From positions 1 to 21,215 of the forward strand of contig JAGAPI010000282.1 of assembly GCA_017623335.1 (NCBI GenBank): a stretch of DNA of 21,215 nt, in the 5' to 3' direction. Below, piece after piece: positions 8,573 through 16,729 of this stretch (positions are counted from its first letter, which is position 1; every line of letters starts with the position of its first letter). The stretch comes from Prevotella sp. (GTDB lineage Bacteria > Bacteroidota > Bacteroidia > Bacteroidales > Bacteroidaceae). A program made the position numbers and the translations under genes. The notes beneath the pieces were generated by a model that did not search any database, was not told where the DNA came from, and was given only the letters and a program-made list of their open reading frames with translations.

Positions 8573-8607
8573 ACTGCCATAAATGCAAATTTACGGCAGT
8601 TTTTTTT
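8573..8607 (+). terminator. Intrinsic terminator after the ABC-F gene
   Basis: The left arm ACTGCCATAAA pairs with TTTACGGCAGT across the loop TGCAAA, with a single A-C mismatch, and eight T bases follow (8600-8607). The hairpin lies 68 bases past the ABC-F stop. It separates the housekeeping unit from the kinase cluster. Confidence 0.88.
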
Positions 8608-8636
8608 GTGGATTCTAAACTTTTTTTATAACTTTG
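8605..8636 (+). promoter_or_regulatory. Bacteroidetes-type promoter for the kinase/AAA+ cluster
   Basis: TTTG at 8605-8608, a 20-base spacer, then TAACTTTG at 8629-8636: both boxes match the Bacteroidetes primary sigma consensus (TTTG, 19-21 bases, TAnnTTTG). The predicted start is near 8643, leaving a leader of about 50 A/T-rich bases. The -33 box is made from the end of the terminator U-tract. This is the best promoter match I found in the window. Confidence 0.75.
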
Positions 8637-8692
8637 CAGAAAAATATACAATCGTCTTCGATTAAAATATTATTGACTTAAACTACAATTCG

Positions 8693-9559
8693 ATGGACCA
8701 ATATATAGACACACTTGACACAACAGCAGGAAAAATGAGAGAAAAACAGCTCATTATGCCTAAAGAAGAAACAATACCGGCACTGAACCAAAACAGTGAA
8801 AACATAACGGAACAAAATGCCGCGCAACAGTTGGTTTGTCCCAACTGTGGAAATCCTATAGACATAGATACTGACTATTGTGAGGCATGCCATATATACA
8901 TCAAGCGTGATGTGTGCTCATTCTGCGGGGCACATCTTGACGGCATGGAGGGATTTTGTCCTGAATGCGGCAATCCGCTTGGCGGAATTGTGTGTCCTGT
9001 ATGTCATACCATGAACGATTTCGCCTTCTGCAAACAATGCGGCACCCCACTCACCGACGACGCGCGGGAAATGAAGGAGCAGATTAAGGCAATGCCTGAG
9101 TATAAAGAACTGATGGAACTGGGAAAGGAGATGGGAAACCTTGAGAAAATTATCCCATACACGTCGGAAAGGGACATTGAAAAAGAAAATCAGGGTCGCG
9201 ATTTGCGGCGCAGAGTGCTTATGCTGCTTGCAGAAGACAGCGGTATGGGAAATGCTGTAATAGAAGAAAGAAAAACAAGCCGTACAACTATAGAAAAGCT
9301 GAAAAAACAGAAGAACAACGTGCAACAGAAACTGGCAGCACTATTGTCAAAGATAGAAACCAAGCCTACGATAAAACCTGCACAGGCACGCAACTACGCC
9401 ATGGCAACCAAGCCGGCCGGAGTGAGGCTGGGATGGGTTTGCAATTATAAGCACGCCCTGCATAGCAGCCCCTGCGGATGCGCAAAACCACAGATGGGTG
9501 GCAAATGGGTGGTTTTAGGAAAAAATGATACAGACTTGATAAAAGACGACAAGCAATAG
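8693..9559 (+). CDS. Triple zinc-ribbon, coiled-coil protein of the kinase cluster
   Basis: A 288-residue soluble protein, function unknown. After a polar N-terminus there are three consecutive zinc ribbons, each with two CxxC knuckles: C49/C52 with C63/C66, C75/C78 with C89/C92, and C101/C104 with C113/C116. They resemble the double-zinc-ribbon (DZR) family. From about 122 to 225 the chain is charged and helical, probably a coiled coil (EKLKKQKNNVQQKLAALLSKIE). The last 45 residues hold another cluster of possible metal ligands: C250, H254, H257, C261, C263. No signal peptide or membrane segment is seen. It is the first gene after the cluster promoter, and its stop is nine bases before the kinase start. 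Ribbons of this kind usually bind protein or nucleic acid; an adaptor role for the kinase or AAA+ protein is an inference. Confidence 0.85.
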   Translation: MDQYIDTLDTTAGKMREKQLIMPKEETIPALNQNSENITEQNAAQQLVCPNCGNPIDIDTDYCEACHIYIKRDVCSFCGAHLDGMEGFCPECGNPLGGIVCPVCHTMNDFAFCKQCGTPLTDDAREMKEQIKAMPEYKELMELGKEMGNLEKIIPYTSERDIEKENQGRDLRRRVLMLLAEDSGMGNAVIEERKTSRTTIEKLKKQKNNVQQKLAALLSKIETKPTIKPAQARNYAMATKPAGVRLGWVCNYKHALHSSPCGCAKPQMGGKWVVLGKNDTDLIKDDKQ

Positions 9560-9568
9560 TTACTGAGT

Positions 9569-12500
9569 ATGGACAACAATATATCGAAAACCATTGTGGC
9601 AATGGACGATTTCTTCACAACAGAGAATACCAAGACACCTGCTACAGAAGAAATGCGTACCATCAATGGATACATGACCAACGGCAACACATTGGGCGGC
9701 GGCATGGTGACAGCAGGATTTTTCACAGGAGGCAATACCATTGTGGGCATGACAAGCACCAAGAACTATGCTCAGCAAGGGCTATATCAACCAATGTCAG
9801 CTGAAGGCGACAAGACCCGACGAACATCAACTGACTTCAACAGCCCATTCCCCACAGATGAGCCCGGTGAGTTCAATCTCAAAGGCATAATATACAAAAA
9901 CATACGATGTATAAGCAAGTCATCGGGCGAGGCACAGGTGTTTCTTGTTGAAAATGAAGGCAAGGAATATGTGTTGAAGATAATGTACCCCAACTTCAAG
10001 GTCAATGCCCAACTTATAAAGATTGTGGCAAACTTCAACTTTGAGATGATCACTGCCATATATGATTACGGAAAGACATACGTTGCCGGTGTTTCACGCA
10101 ACTATGAACTGATGGAATATCTGCAGGGAGGCACATTGGAAAAGACAAAAATCAATGACTTGAACCAGTTCCGCCGCATAGCGCTTCAGGCAGCTGCCGC
10201 ACTTGAATTTTGCCATTACAACAACATAATACACAAGGATATAAAACCTGGTAACTTCTTCTTTCGCGATAAAGAGCGAACACAATTAGTGCTGGGCGAC
10301 TTCGGTATATCATCACTGCTCAAGGACAACGAATATTCACACCGCACCACTCAGGCACGAACACCCATATTTGCAGCCCCCGAAATGTATGCCGACGTGA
10401 TTGACGGCGAGACAGAGATTACTCCTGCCGTGGACTACTACTCACTGGGAATCACGCTGATGACAATATGGCTGGGCGAGAGCCCGTTTAGCGGTAACGA
10501 GCGACAGGCTATAAAGACCAAGAGCGAAGGCAAGCTGCCACGCATTGACGAACTTCCGGAGAGAGTGAAGATGATTGTGCAGGGCATGACAACGGTCAAT
10601 CCCATGACACGATGGACATACGACGAGGTGGAGCGCTGGTTTAAGGGCGAATCGCCAAAGATTGACATATCATCGCCTTTCCTTCGCTACAAGGACTTTG
10701 TTGTTGACCCTGAACGCAACATCGTGGCACACAACGTGAAAGAGCTTATTCCAATGCTTATGGAAAATGAGCAGCTGGCATGCACCTACCTTTACGGCGG
10801 CCGCATAGGAGACTGGCTCACACAGTGCGGCAACACAAAGCTGAGCGCCACCGTGAACGATATAGTCACCAACCGCTATCCCATAGAGCACACAGCGGGA
10901 CTGATGGCAGCCGTGTATATGATGGATAAAGCCTATCCGTACACCGACATCAACGGCAAGCAATGCACCGACATACACGACATTGCCATGTCAATGCTCG
11001 ACAATCCAAGGCATTATGCAAATGCGCTGTGCAATCCCAACGACACAATGTGGGTGTACATTGAAACCCACTCAAAAAGCAATGTGAACAGAATGCGCTC
11101 ATATTTCATCAACGGTAACCCTGAGGCTTGCAACAAAGCCATTGTGCGTACCGCATACGAAATAGACCCGGACATTCCTTTCATGGCAAAATATCCATCG
11201 TCAACGGTAAAAGAAATTGTACACGCCTTTGGATATGAAGACATAACAGACGATGACTGGCTAAGCGTGACCGACGGCAGGCTGTTGTCGTGGATGTACA
11301 GCCATGAAAGCCACATTGCCTGCGAATCGCTGCGAATACTCACCGAAAACAAAGACCACGACAGGGAACTGGCATACAGCGTGCTTTACAATATAGACAG
11401 AGAGGCGGCATACGACCTGCGTGCGGCATACACCCCGCAACAAGTTGGTGAGCTGCTTGCAGCCAAACTTGCTGCATGGCAGTCAACTGACGAGAAAGAT
11501 TTTGCGGAAAAGATGAAAGAATTCACATCACCTACAGGACGGTTTGCCAGCTATGCACAATTACACGGATGGACGCAGATTATGGTTGAGGCACAAAGCT
11601 GTTTCAATCTTGACAGCGAGGACAACCGAAACCGTCTCGGAGCATACGACCTGAGGACTGCTGCATACAGATTCTGCAGAATCCTGGAAAAAACACCTTA
11701 TTATATATTGCCTAATGGCGGAAAGCTGACCGACGGCAGAAACATTGACCAACGTTTCCGAAACGAGATACGAAACGAAATGAGGAACGGAAGCTTTACT
11801 CAATGGCTTGCCGTGTTCTTTCATGAGGACCCGACACAGGATTTCAGCGAGGCTTACAGCTATGAGCGTATGCTGGAATACTGGCTTTTGGCTTTGGGAG
11901 ACCTTGACGCACAGCAGCAGTATTTCAAGCGCTACGAAACGGCGAAAAATGAAACAGCAAAAAAATATGATGACGTAAGGTCAATATACCGCAAAATTAA
12001 GTCAAAAGAAGCTACAATGAAGAGCATTTACTACACTTTATGCGGCATTTGGGCTTTTCTCGTAATAATATGCGGCATCAGCAATAAGGAGTATTTCATC
12101 AACCATCAGTTTGCCACCGTGGCACTGCCCGTGGGAGGCATGACAGCCATTATTGTGGCAGCAAGAGCGTACTTCCGCGGATTCGGATTCATCATTTCAT
12201 GCTTTTGGGCCATCTTGGGCGCACTGTCATCGGCAATTCCCATTTGGCTGATGACATACACATACTTCCATTTCCCGTCAATGCTTACACCAGTGATATT
12301 GGTTATCACCGCAGGATATATGGCACTGTGCTACTACACTGACTTCAGATCGGAAAACCGAATAAACACACAATTAATAAACGAAGTGCTCGACCAAGAC
12401 ATAAAGTCTCAGATGCTTGAACCTCTTTACTACACATTCAAGACACGCGCATTTAAATTCAAAGGCTCAAACTTTGGAGTGCTCGACGATGTGCAGACAC

Positions 12501-12703
12501 AAATACGCTCAAATGCCGGCGAAAGCCTGGTACATTATGTGCTCTGGAGCATCATGGTAAGCCTGCTCGTGGCAGAGATGGTGTTGTTCTCGCCAAACCT
12601 GCTCAACATAAAGAACCCCAACCTTGATTTCCTGAAGCCACAACCCAGCAAGGTGGAGAAGCAGTTGGAGCAATACAACAAAAACATAAAGGAAATAAAA
12701 TAG
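9569..12703 (+). CDS. Membrane-anchored eukaryotic-like Ser/Thr protein kinase
   Basis: A 1044-residue protein. Residues 1-100 are a Gly/Thr-rich leader. The kinase domain spans about 105-360: the ATP-anchoring Lys is probably K137 (YVLKIMY), the catalytic loop is HKDIKPGN at 222-229 with D224 and N229, the metal-binding DFG is 244-246, APE is 270-272, and the F-helix Asp is D289 (DYYSLG). The Gly-rich loop is unusual, SKSSGEAQV at 116-124, keeping one Gly. Residues 380-810 are mostly helical and unlike any domain I recognise. Four membrane segments follow (about 819-836, 848-867, 872-895, 904-922), then a loop and a fifth near 989-1006, with a polar coiled tail. The kinase domain should face the cytosol. 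The paired FHA and PP2C genes suggest threonine phosphorylation that is read and reversed within the same cluster. Confidence 0.92.
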   Translation: MDNNISKTIVAMDDFFTTENTKTPATEEMRTINGYMTNGNTLGGGMVTAGFFTGGNTIVGMTSTKNYAQQGLYQPMSAEGDKTRRTSTDFNSPFPTDEPGEFNLKGIIYKNIRCISKSSGEAQVFLVENEGKEYVLKIMYPNFKVNAQLIKIVANFNFEMITAIYDYGKTYVAGVSRNYELMEYLQGGTLEKTKINDLNQFRRIALQAAAALEFCHYNNIIHKDIKPGNFFFRDKERTQLVLGDFGISSLLKDNEYSHRTTQARTPIFAAPEMYADVIDGETEITPAVDYYSLGITLMTIWLGESPFSGNERQAIKTKSEGKLPRIDELPERVKMIVQGMTTVNPMTRWTYDEVERWFKGESPKIDISSPFLRYKDFVVDPERNIVAHNVKELIPMLMENEQLACTYLYGGRIGDWLTQCGNTKLSATVNDIVTNRYPIEHTAGLMAAVYMMDKAYPYTDINGKQCTDIHDIAMSMLDNPRHYANALCNPNDTMWVYIETHSKSNVNRMRSYFINGNPEACNKAIVRTAYEIDPDIPFMAKYPSSTVKEIVHAFGYEDITDDDWLSVTDGRLLSWMYSHESHIACESLRILTENKDHDRELAYSVLYNIDREAAYDLRAAYTPQQVGELLAAKLAAWQSTDEKDFAEKMKEFTSPTGRFASYAQLHGWTQIMVEAQSCFNLDSEDNRNRLGAYDLRTAAYRFCRILEKTPYYILPNGGKLTDGRNIDQRFRNEIRNEMRNGSFTQWLAVFFHEDPTQDFSEAYSYERMLEYWLLALGDLDAQQQYFKRYETAKNETAKKYDDVRSIYRKIKSKEATMKSIYYTLCGIWAFLVIICGISNKEYFINHQFATVALPVGGMTAIIVAARAYFRGFGFIISCFWAILGALSSAIPIWLMTYTYFHFPSMLTPVILVITAGYMALCYYTDFRSENRINTQLINEVLDQDIKSQMLEPLYYTFKTRAFKFKGSNFGVLDDVQTQIRSNAGESLVHYVLWSIMVSLLVAEMVLFSPNLLNIKNPNLDFLKPQPSKVEKQLEQYNKNIKEIK

Positions 12704-12724
12704 AAAATTAATATATTCTACTAT

Positions 12725-15700
12725 ATGAAATGTGAATCGTGCAAAAAAGAGAATAGGGAAATAGCCAAATTCTGCAAATGGTGCGGACAACCCATTACAG
12801 CGAGCAATGTGCTTGAACGGCTGGTCGGACTGGACGAGGTGAAACAACAGCTGCAGACTGTGGTGAACACATACGCCTATCTCCATTCCCGAAGCGATAT
12901 TCCCAACATACGCCTGAGCATCAACGCCATCATCATGGGTGAAACCGGCACAGGCAAAACCATATTGGCTGAAATCTTTCGCGACTATTTTGCACAAAAC
13001 AACATTATAAAGAAGCCAAAGCTTACACTTGTGGATGCCGTAGACTATCAACGGTTTGTGGACAAGTGGGACGAAAACATAAAAAAGGCTAAAGGTGGAA
13101 TATTATTTTTCGACAACGTACAAAAACTGCTGCCCGACAAATACAGCAATCAAGTCAATCCGCTCGACAAACTGTTTGTAGAGATGGATCACTGGAACGA
13201 TGACCCTATAGTTATAATCTCAGGGCTTACACGGGGACTCGACGAATTTATCGCCAACAACCCCGCCATTGCCAACCGCTTCAAATACAGGTTTACACTG
13301 CCTACACCAAGCCCTAAAGAACTTTTCGACATCTGCAAGCGGCTGCTGCGCACAAAATATGGCATAACCAATTTCACCACTGAGGCAGATGACAAGCTGT
13401 TGCGTTATTTCAAATACCGCATAAAGACCAAAGACGAGGGTTTTGGCTATGCTCACGAGGCTGTAAATGCAGCTGAAGATATTTTCACAGGGTTCATCAG
13501 CCGTGGCATTGACGTACACGATGTGATTGCCGACGACATAAAAGGATACGTACCCAAAGAGCGTACCCTTGAAGAAATATGCAAAGAGCTTGACACACTG
13601 ATTGGAATGAAGGAGGTGAAAGAGGCTGTGAAGGAAATTGCATACGCGGTGAGGAATGCACAGGAGCGAGCCACCCGTGGACTTGGCGAGCAGGAAAAAA
13701 TGGACCTGCACATTGTGCTCACAGGAAACCCGGGCACAGGCAAGACAACGATAGCACGCGAATTAGGTGAGATTCTGTCATCAATAGGCTATCTCGACAG
13801 CGGACATGTGGTTGAAGTTGACCGGGCGCAAATGGTAAGTCAGTATCAGGGGGAGACTCCTAAACAAGTTGACCGTCTGTGCGACAAAGCCATCGGGGGA
13901 ATTCTTTTTGTTGACGAGGCATACACACTGGCTCCACTCAGCAATGACGGAAACCATGACCAACAAGGAACGCAGGCTCTGGAAAAACTGATGAAACGCA
14001 TGGAGGACGACCGCGGCAAATTTGTGGTCATTGCTGCTGGCTACCGACAGGAAATGGACAATCTGTTCCGCATAAACCCGGGATTCCGCAGCCGTTTCAC
14101 TTATTTCCTTAACATCGATGACTACAACCCTGATGAGCTGTATGATATAATGCTTACATTTGCGAATCAGAAAAAATATCATTTCAGCAGCGATGCCGAG
14201 ATGTTGACAAAGAAAATGATTGGTGAGATGTATGCCAGCCGCGACAAGGACTTTGCCAACGGACGGACAATGAGACATCTTTTCGACAGCATCTGCAAGC
14301 GTCAGGCACAGCGGTTGGAGAAAAGCGGAATGAGCACCATTACCAATGACCAGCTGATGATGATTGAGGAATCTGACATACCATACGAAGCCCCAAAGAG
14401 CATTGACTTCAACCAGTGTCTCAGGAAATTCGACGGTATGGTGGGACTGGCAACCGTAAAACAGGAAATAACCAACCTGGCTTCTTACATCAACCTGCAG
14501 ATAAAACGCGGTGAGAAAAACATTTTCCAGGGCAAGCATTATGTATTTACCGGCAATCCGGGAACAGGCAAGACCACAGTGGCACGCATCATGGCCGATG
14601 TGTTCCGCACTCTTGGAGTGCTGGGACGCGGACAGCTCATTGAAGCCGACCGCAGCAAGTTTGTGGCTGGATATTCGGGGCAGACAGCCATCAAGACAAA
14701 CCAGCTTATCGACAGTGCTCTCGGCGGAGTACTCTTCATCGATGAGGCATATACACTGAAGAACAACAGCAATGACTCGTTTGGCGCAGAAGCCATCGAC
14801 ACCTTGCTGAAACGTCTGGAGGACGATCGGGGAAAATTTATCTGTATCGTAGCGGGATATACTGACAAGATGCATGACTTCATCGACAGCAACCCAGGAC
14901 TGAAAAGCCGGTTTACACAAACCATTCATTTTGAAGATTACACAGCCGCCGAGCTGACTCAGATATTCTGCAACCTTGTAAAAAGAAAGAATTTCACCAT
15001 CGACGAGGATGCAACACAAGCTATCGACAGGTTCTTCCAGCAACTATGCCTGCGCAAGGATAAAAACTTCGGCAATGCACGCGAGGCACGACGGATTTTC
15101 GACGAGACAATCGAGAGCCAGAGCCAGAGGCTTGTGGGGCTTATCGACAATCCTACATTCAACGAAAGCGACATGTACCGCATCACCGTCGATGACCTGC
15201 CGCTGCAACAGGACTCTCAAGCACGACCTTTGGGTGAGATTCTGAATGAGATGAATCAATATATCGGCATGGCAAGTGTAAAAGACATGATACGCCGCCT
15301 TGCCGTTCAGAGCATGTTTATGAAGCAGCGTGCCGAAAAGGGAGTTGGCGGAATACAGCAGATGAGCATGAACTTCATCCTCACCGGCAATCCCGGCACA
15401 GGAAAGACCACTATTTCAAGAATGATGGGCGATGTGCTTCTCAGCATCGGCATCTTGCCGACAAACCGGATTGTTGAGGCAAGCCGTGCCACGCTTGTGG
15501 GGAAATATATGGGTGAGACCCCGAAGATTGTCAATAATATGTGCGACAGAGCAATGGGCGGCATACTGTTTATTGATGAGGCATATACACTATGTTCCGA
15601 AAACGACCAGTATGGCAAGGAGGCCATTGACACTCTTATGAAGCGTATGGAAGACGACCGGGGCAAGTTTGTGGTTATTGCAGCCGGCTATAAGGATAAG

Positions 15701-16036
15701 ATGGAGCAATTCCTTAATGTTAACCCAGGACTGACCAGCCGTTTTACCCATAAAATGCACATTGACGACTACACAGAAACAGAGCTGCTGGAGATTTTCA
15801 AGAGCATGGCCGCAAAAGAGCAGTACATACTGTCGCCGGAAGCGGAAATGCGGCTGTCGACAATCATTATGCGCAAGGTGCTCAACAAGAACGAGAATTT
15901 CGGAAACGCACGCGAAATGCGCAACATGCTCGACTCAACTATCCAGCAACTCTCAATGCGAGTGGCCTCAATGTCACCTGAACACATAACAAAGGAAACG
16001 TATCAGCTAATACTTCCGCAGGATATTGAGGAATAA
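12725..16036 (+). CDS. Zinc ribbon plus four tandem CbbX/SpoVK-like AAA+ ATPase modules
   Basis: A 1103-residue soluble protein. A zinc ribbon opens it (C3/C6, C17/C20). Four AAA+ modules follow, of the CbbX/CfxQ/SpoVK type also found in the N-terminal-TPR protein EccA of type VII secretion. Walker A sites: GETGTGKT at 72-79, then GNPGTGKT at 334, 610 and 888. Modules 2-4 have intact Walker B DEAY (D397, D673, D951) and the NPG...SRF arginine-finger motif (R457, R729, R1006). Module 1 is divergent: FFDN at 128-131 lacks the catalytic Glu, and its finger motif is NPAIANRF. Modules 2-4 are so alike (KRMEDDRGKF in two, KRLEDDRGKF in one) that internal duplication is likely. Members of this family remodel protein complexes, as CbbX does Rubisco. 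It sits 21 bases after the kinase gene. The substrate is unknown. Confidence 0.92.
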   Translation: MKCESCKKENREIAKFCKWCGQPITASNVLERLVGLDEVKQQLQTVVNTYAYLHSRSDIPNIRLSINAIIMGETGTGKTILAEIFRDYFAQNNIIKKPKLTLVDAVDYQRFVDKWDENIKKAKGGILFFDNVQKLLPDKYSNQVNPLDKLFVEMDHWNDDPIVIISGLTRGLDEFIANNPAIANRFKYRFTLPTPSPKELFDICKRLLRTKYGITNFTTEADDKLLRYFKYRIKTKDEGFGYAHEAVNAAEDIFTGFISRGIDVHDVIADDIKGYVPKERTLEEICKELDTLIGMKEVKEAVKEIAYAVRNAQERATRGLGEQEKMDLHIVLTGNPGTGKTTIARELGEILSSIGYLDSGHVVEVDRAQMVSQYQGETPKQVDRLCDKAIGGILFVDEAYTLAPLSNDGNHDQQGTQALEKLMKRMEDDRGKFVVIAAGYRQEMDNLFRINPGFRSRFTYFLNIDDYNPDELYDIMLTFANQKKYHFSSDAEMLTKKMIGEMYASRDKDFANGRTMRHLFDSICKRQAQRLEKSGMSTITNDQLMMIEESDIPYEAPKSIDFNQCLRKFDGMVGLATVKQEITNLASYINLQIKRGEKNIFQGKHYVFTGNPGTGKTTVARIMADVFRTLGVLGRGQLIEADRSKFVAGYSGQTAIKTNQLIDSALGGVLFIDEAYTLKNNSNDSFGAEAIDTLLKRLEDDRGKFICIVAGYTDKMHDFIDSNPGLKSRFTQTIHFEDYTAAELTQIFCNLVKRKNFTIDEDATQAIDRFFQQLCLRKDKNFGNAREARRIFDETIESQSQRLVGLIDNPTFNESDMYRITVDDLPLQQDSQARPLGEILNEMNQYIGMASVKDMIRRLAVQSMFMKQRAEKGVGGIQQMSMNFILTGNPGTGKTTISRMMGDVLLSIGILPTNRIVEASRATLVGKYMGETPKIVNNMCDRAMGGILFIDEAYTLCSENDQYGKEAIDTLMKRMEDDRGKFVVIAAGYKDKMEQFLNVNPGLTSRFTHKMHIDDYTETELLEIFKSMAAKEQYILSPEAEMRLSTIIMRKVLNKNENFGNAREMRNMLDSTIQQLSMRVASMSPEHITKETYQLILPQDIEE

Positions 16037-16083
16037 CCATCTGCACTAAGAAATAACATATAAGATAAAAAAGTACAAGAACG

Positions 16084-16689
16084 ATGATAATTTGTCCTAC
16101 ATGTAGAGAAGAGATAGACGAAGGCTCGCACTTTTGTGACCAATGCGGACAAGCATTGCTGTACTGCAGCAACTGCGGGCGAGTAGGCACAGGACGCCGC
16201 TGCACACAATGTGGCGGTCTGATGGTAAGTGCCGACCGTATTCAAAACGGGGCACAGTCGGTAATGTCTTCAATTACAGGTGCTACACAGGTAAACAGCA
16301 TGCTTAATGCCACAGCTACCGGAGTCCCTATACAAAGAGTGCCGACAATCACCGGGCAACAGAACACACCGTCACAACCGACAATAGGAATACCTACAAT
16401 GACGCTTATCAACCTGAAACTCAATATCAGGCTTGTGGCTATCAACGGTGCTGTAATCGGAAGACGGCAGGGACCATATCACGACATTCTCAGACAGTTT
16501 GCCTACGTTTCCGGAGTACATGCCCAGCTCAACTACCAATATTCATCAGGCTGGAACATCACCGATAAACATTCAAGCAACGGCACAAGACTGAACAATG
16601 TAAAGTTAACGCCCGATGTACCAACAAAAATCAAGAATGGTGATATTATAACCATAGCCAATGTGAATTTGCAGGTAAATATAAAATAA
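16084..16689 (+). CDS. Double zinc-ribbon protein with C-terminal FHA domain
   Basis: A 201-residue soluble protein. Two zinc ribbons form the N-terminus, with CxxC pairs at C4/C7, C18/C21, C28/C31 and C40/C43. A Thr/Ser/Pro-rich linker of about 60 residues follows, a plausible kinase target. The FHA domain covers about 107-201 and keeps the phosphothreonine-binding features: GR at 126-127, Ser143 and His146 in VSGVHAQL, and SSNGT at 164-168. FHA domains bind phosphothreonine peptides, so this is the likely reader of the cluster kinase. The gene starts 47 bases after the AAA+ gene and ends 40 bases before the phosphatase gene. Its partners, by context, are the kinase or the AAA+ protein. Confidence 0.9.
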   Translation: MIICPTCREEIDEGSHFCDQCGQALLYCSNCGRVGTGRRCTQCGGLMVSADRIQNGAQSVMSSITGATQVNSMLNATATGVPIQRVPTITGQQNTPSQPTIGIPTMTLINLKLNIRLVAINGAVIGRRQGPYHDILRQFAYVSGVHAQLNYQYSSGWNITDKHSSNGTRLNNVKLTPDVPTKIKNGDIITIANVNLQVNIK

Positions 16690-16729
16690 AATTGATAATA
16701 GCAACCATAATTTAAAATTAAATAATCTT

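Noticed and set aside
13781..15043. 420-codon open frame on the minus strand, opposite the AAA+ gene
   Set aside because: It lies wholly antisense to a gene with intact AAA+ motifs, its product has no recognisable domain, and it mirrors codon use of the real frame.
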